NCBI GenBank assembly: GCA_964529415.1
Contig: CAZGWD010000018.1
Coordinates: 11,344 to 75,343 of the forward strand
Source: CAYMPH01 sp964529415
GTDB lineage: Bacteria > Spirochaetota > UBA4802 > UBA5550
Length of the DNA stretch: 64,000 nt
Direction of reading: 5' to 3'
Shown here in pieces: positions 62,646 through 64,000 of this stretch; within the stretch, counting starts at the first letter, position 1; each line of letters opens with the position of its first letter. The notes beneath the pieces are model-generated. The model did no database searches, was not told where the DNA came from, and saw nothing but the letters and a program-made list of their open reading frames with translations. The translations under genes were made by a program, and so were the position numbers.

Positions 62646-63824
62646 ATGAAAGACGTAGTAATATTAGGCGCATCCCGGACAGCGATCGGGGATTATTTAG
62701 GCGCTTTAAGCAGCGTTTCTGCTGTTGAATTGGGAATTATTGCTGCAAAATCAGCCCTTGAAAGAGCAGGAATAAAACCGGAACAGGTGGATGAGGTTGT
62801 TGCAGGAAATGTTCTTCAGGCAGGCTGCAAGGGAAATACCGGACGTCAGGTATGTCTCGGAGCGGGATGCCGTGTTGAAACTGTTGCAGTTACAATAAAT
62901 CAGCTCTGCCCGTCTTCAATGCGCGCAGCAGAAATAGCTTCCCAGCAGATTATGCTCGGCAAAAATGATATTGAGCTTGTAGCAGGATATGAAAGCATGA
63001 GCAACTGTCCATATATGTCTCTAAAGTCAAGACAGGGTCTCCGCATGGGAGATTCAACTTTTGTTGACCATATGCTCTATGACGGTCTTGTTGATGCATT
63101 CAATAATTATCATATGGGGGTTACGGCTGAGAACCTTGCTGAGCAGTACAAGATCAGCCGTGAAGAGCAGGATGAATGGTCTGTAATGAGTCATCAGAGA
63201 GCTATAGCTGCAATCAAAGCCGGAAAATTTAAAGATGAAATCACTCCTGTTATAATAAAAGGCAAAAAAGGCGATGTATCTTTTGAAGTTGATGAGCATC
63301 CGCGTGAAGACATTACAATGGAATCTCTGGGAAAACTGAAAACTGTATTCAAGAAAGACGGTTCAGTCACAGCAGGAAATGCCTCATCGCTTAATGACGG
63401 CGGTGCTGCAATGGTTATTGCAAGCATGGACAAGGCAAAAGAGCTCGGCAAAAAACCTCTGGCAAAAATAGTTGCAACTGCATCCGCAGCTGTTGATCCG
63501 AAGATAATGGGTATAGGTGTTGTGCCTGCAGTTCAGAAAGTGTTGAAATTTGCAGGGCTCAGCATGAGCGATATAGGCCTGTGGGAGCTTAACGAAGCTT
63601 TTGCAGCACAGGTTATTGCATGCAACCGCGAACTGAAAATCAGCAAGGATATTATTAATGTTAACGGCTCAGGAGTTTCACTCGGTCATCCTGTTGGACA
63701 GACCGGAGTGCGTTTAATGACTACTTTGCTTTATGAAATGCAGAGACGTAAAATCAAATACGGAGTAGCTTCACTCTGCGCAGGCGGCGGACCTGCAGTT
63801 GCTGCTGTGATTGAACTTCTATAA
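62646..63824 (+). CDS. Acetyl-CoA acetyltransferase (thiolase)
   Basis: Thiolase of 392 aa that condenses or cleaves acyl-CoA. Catalytic Cys88 in VTINQLCPSSMRAA, His348 in GVSLGHPVGQTG and Cys378 in ASLCAGGGPAVA match canonical numbering. The residues after Cys88 are PSS rather than the usual GSG, so substrate range may differ. AGGAGG lies 11 nt before the ATG. Works in fatty-acid or short-chain acyl-CoA metabolism. Confidence 0.95.
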   Translation: MKDVVILGASRTAIGDYLGALSSVSAVELGIIAAKSALERAGIKPEQVDEVVAGNVLQAGCKGNTGRQVCLGAGCRVETVAVTINQLCPSSMRAAEIASQQIMLGKNDIELVAGYESMSNCPYMSLKSRQGLRMGDSTFVDHMLYDGLVDAFNNYHMGVTAENLAEQYKISREEQDEWSVMSHQRAIAAIKAGKFKDEITPVIIKGKKGDVSFEVDEHPREDITMESLGKLKTVFKKDGSVTAGNASSLNDGGAAMVIASMDKAKELGKKPLAKIVATASAAVDPKIMGIGVVPAVQKVLKFAGLSMSDIGLWELNEAFAAQVIACNRELKISKDIINVNGSGVSLGHPVGQTGVRLMTTLLYEMQRRKIKYGVASLCAGGGPAVAAVIELL

Positions 63825-63910
63825 AAATTATTTTTTTCCTTCCACGAAATTGAGGAACGGCTGGTGAGCGAAGCCGAGCCATAAACCCGATATGGAAGGT
63901 TTTGCAATAT

Positions 63911-63952
63911 CATAAGGAGGGATGACGGTCTTGGCCGTCCTCCCTCCTTATG
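63911..63952 (+). terminator. Long inverted repeat after the thiolase gene
   Basis: CATAAGGAGGG pairs with CCCTCCTTATG, and inside GACGG pairs with CCGTC. Strong stem of about 42 nt without a T-run, so it may be a terminator or part of a repeat. Confidence 0.5.
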
Positions 63953-63958
63953 TCCAAA

Positions 63959-63999
63959 GGGCGCATAGGTTACATATTAAACCGGGCGCATGGGTTACA
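63959..63999. repeat. GGGCGCATRGGTTACA direct repeat at the right edge
   Basis: Two 16-bp copies (63959-63974 and 63984-63999) differ at one base, 25 bp apart. The window ends here, so it may be the start of a larger element such as an insertion sequence. Confidence 0.5.
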
Positions 64000-64000
64000 C

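Overview
The window is a 64-kb piece of an AT-rich bacterial chromosome (high-30s % G+C by eye) from a Gram-negative organism. An outer-membrane FadL-type porin, many lipoproteins and signal peptides, a membrane chemoreceptor and large membrane signalling proteins show this. Lipoproteins with FecR and SH3 domains, many relaxed lipoboxes, a 7TM-type receptor, a SpoIIE phosphatase and acyl-CoA metabolism fit a free-living spirochaete-like bacterium; that is an inference, not a firm identification. A large 2-hydroxyacyl-CoA dehydratase-activator protein points to anaerobic metabolism, while catalase-peroxidase, hemerythrin and a CoA-disulfide-reductase-like flavoprotein point to oxygen defence. 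No rRNA, tRNA or CRISPR array was recognised.

Layout. 1-12.3 kb: flavoprotein (cut by the left edge), unknown genes, katG, an epimerase-like protein, a small lipoprotein, hemerythrin, ketopantoate reductase, a chemoreceptor and a DEAD-box helicase. 12.6-18.7 kb: a membrane-associated gene behind a TetR-type operator, the 1369-aa dehydratase-activator protein and an acyltransferase. 18.7-22.6 kb: small accessory genes, including HEPN-MNT and HicAB toxin-antitoxin pairs. 22.6-28.2 kb: cysteine synthase, amtB-glnK, a DUF2156 protein, an orphan antitoxin, phosphofructokinase and a 55-aa protein. 28.2-34.2 kb: a MarR-controlled operon, SDR, second acyltransferase, SH3 protein, PhzF and VOC proteins. 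34.4-41.6 kb: a damaged histidine kinase, a small lipoprotein with a secreted protein, a FadL porin, an Fn3 lipoprotein and a DUF4256 protein. 41.9-44.4 kb: a plasmid-like ribbon-helix-helix/ParA/ParB module followed by a methyltransferase. 44.6-48.9 kb: thioesterase, Cys-rich small protein, AbrB-Doc pair, C_GCAxxG_C_C protein, radical SAM protein and a secreted esterase. 48.9-55.5 kb: a signalling and envelope cluster headed by an unusual 7TM/HD-GYP/HATPase fusion. 55.5-63.8 kb: crotonase, zinc ribbon, VOC protein, acyl-CoA-binding protein, PAS-SpoIIE phosphatase, MoxR/VWA pair and thiolase.

Themes. Acyl-CoA and lipid metabolism recurs (dehydratase activator, two acyltransferases, thioesterase, crotonase, acyl-CoA-binding protein, thiolase, FadL). 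Intergenic spaces hold several repeat families: a MITE-like element with CACGGATGACACGGAT ends, C/G-run hairpins, and GCGGGAAT hairpins. Three complete toxin-antitoxin pairs and one orphan antitoxin lie in the accessory stretches. The most informative regulatory sites are a 28-bp perfect palindrome on the promoter of an apparently leaderless MarR gene, a 22-bp TetR-type operator over a start site, and a promoter/operator in front of the ParA module. The most unusual protein is the 823-aa fusion of a 7TM sensor, HD-GYP domain and RsbW-like ATPase.
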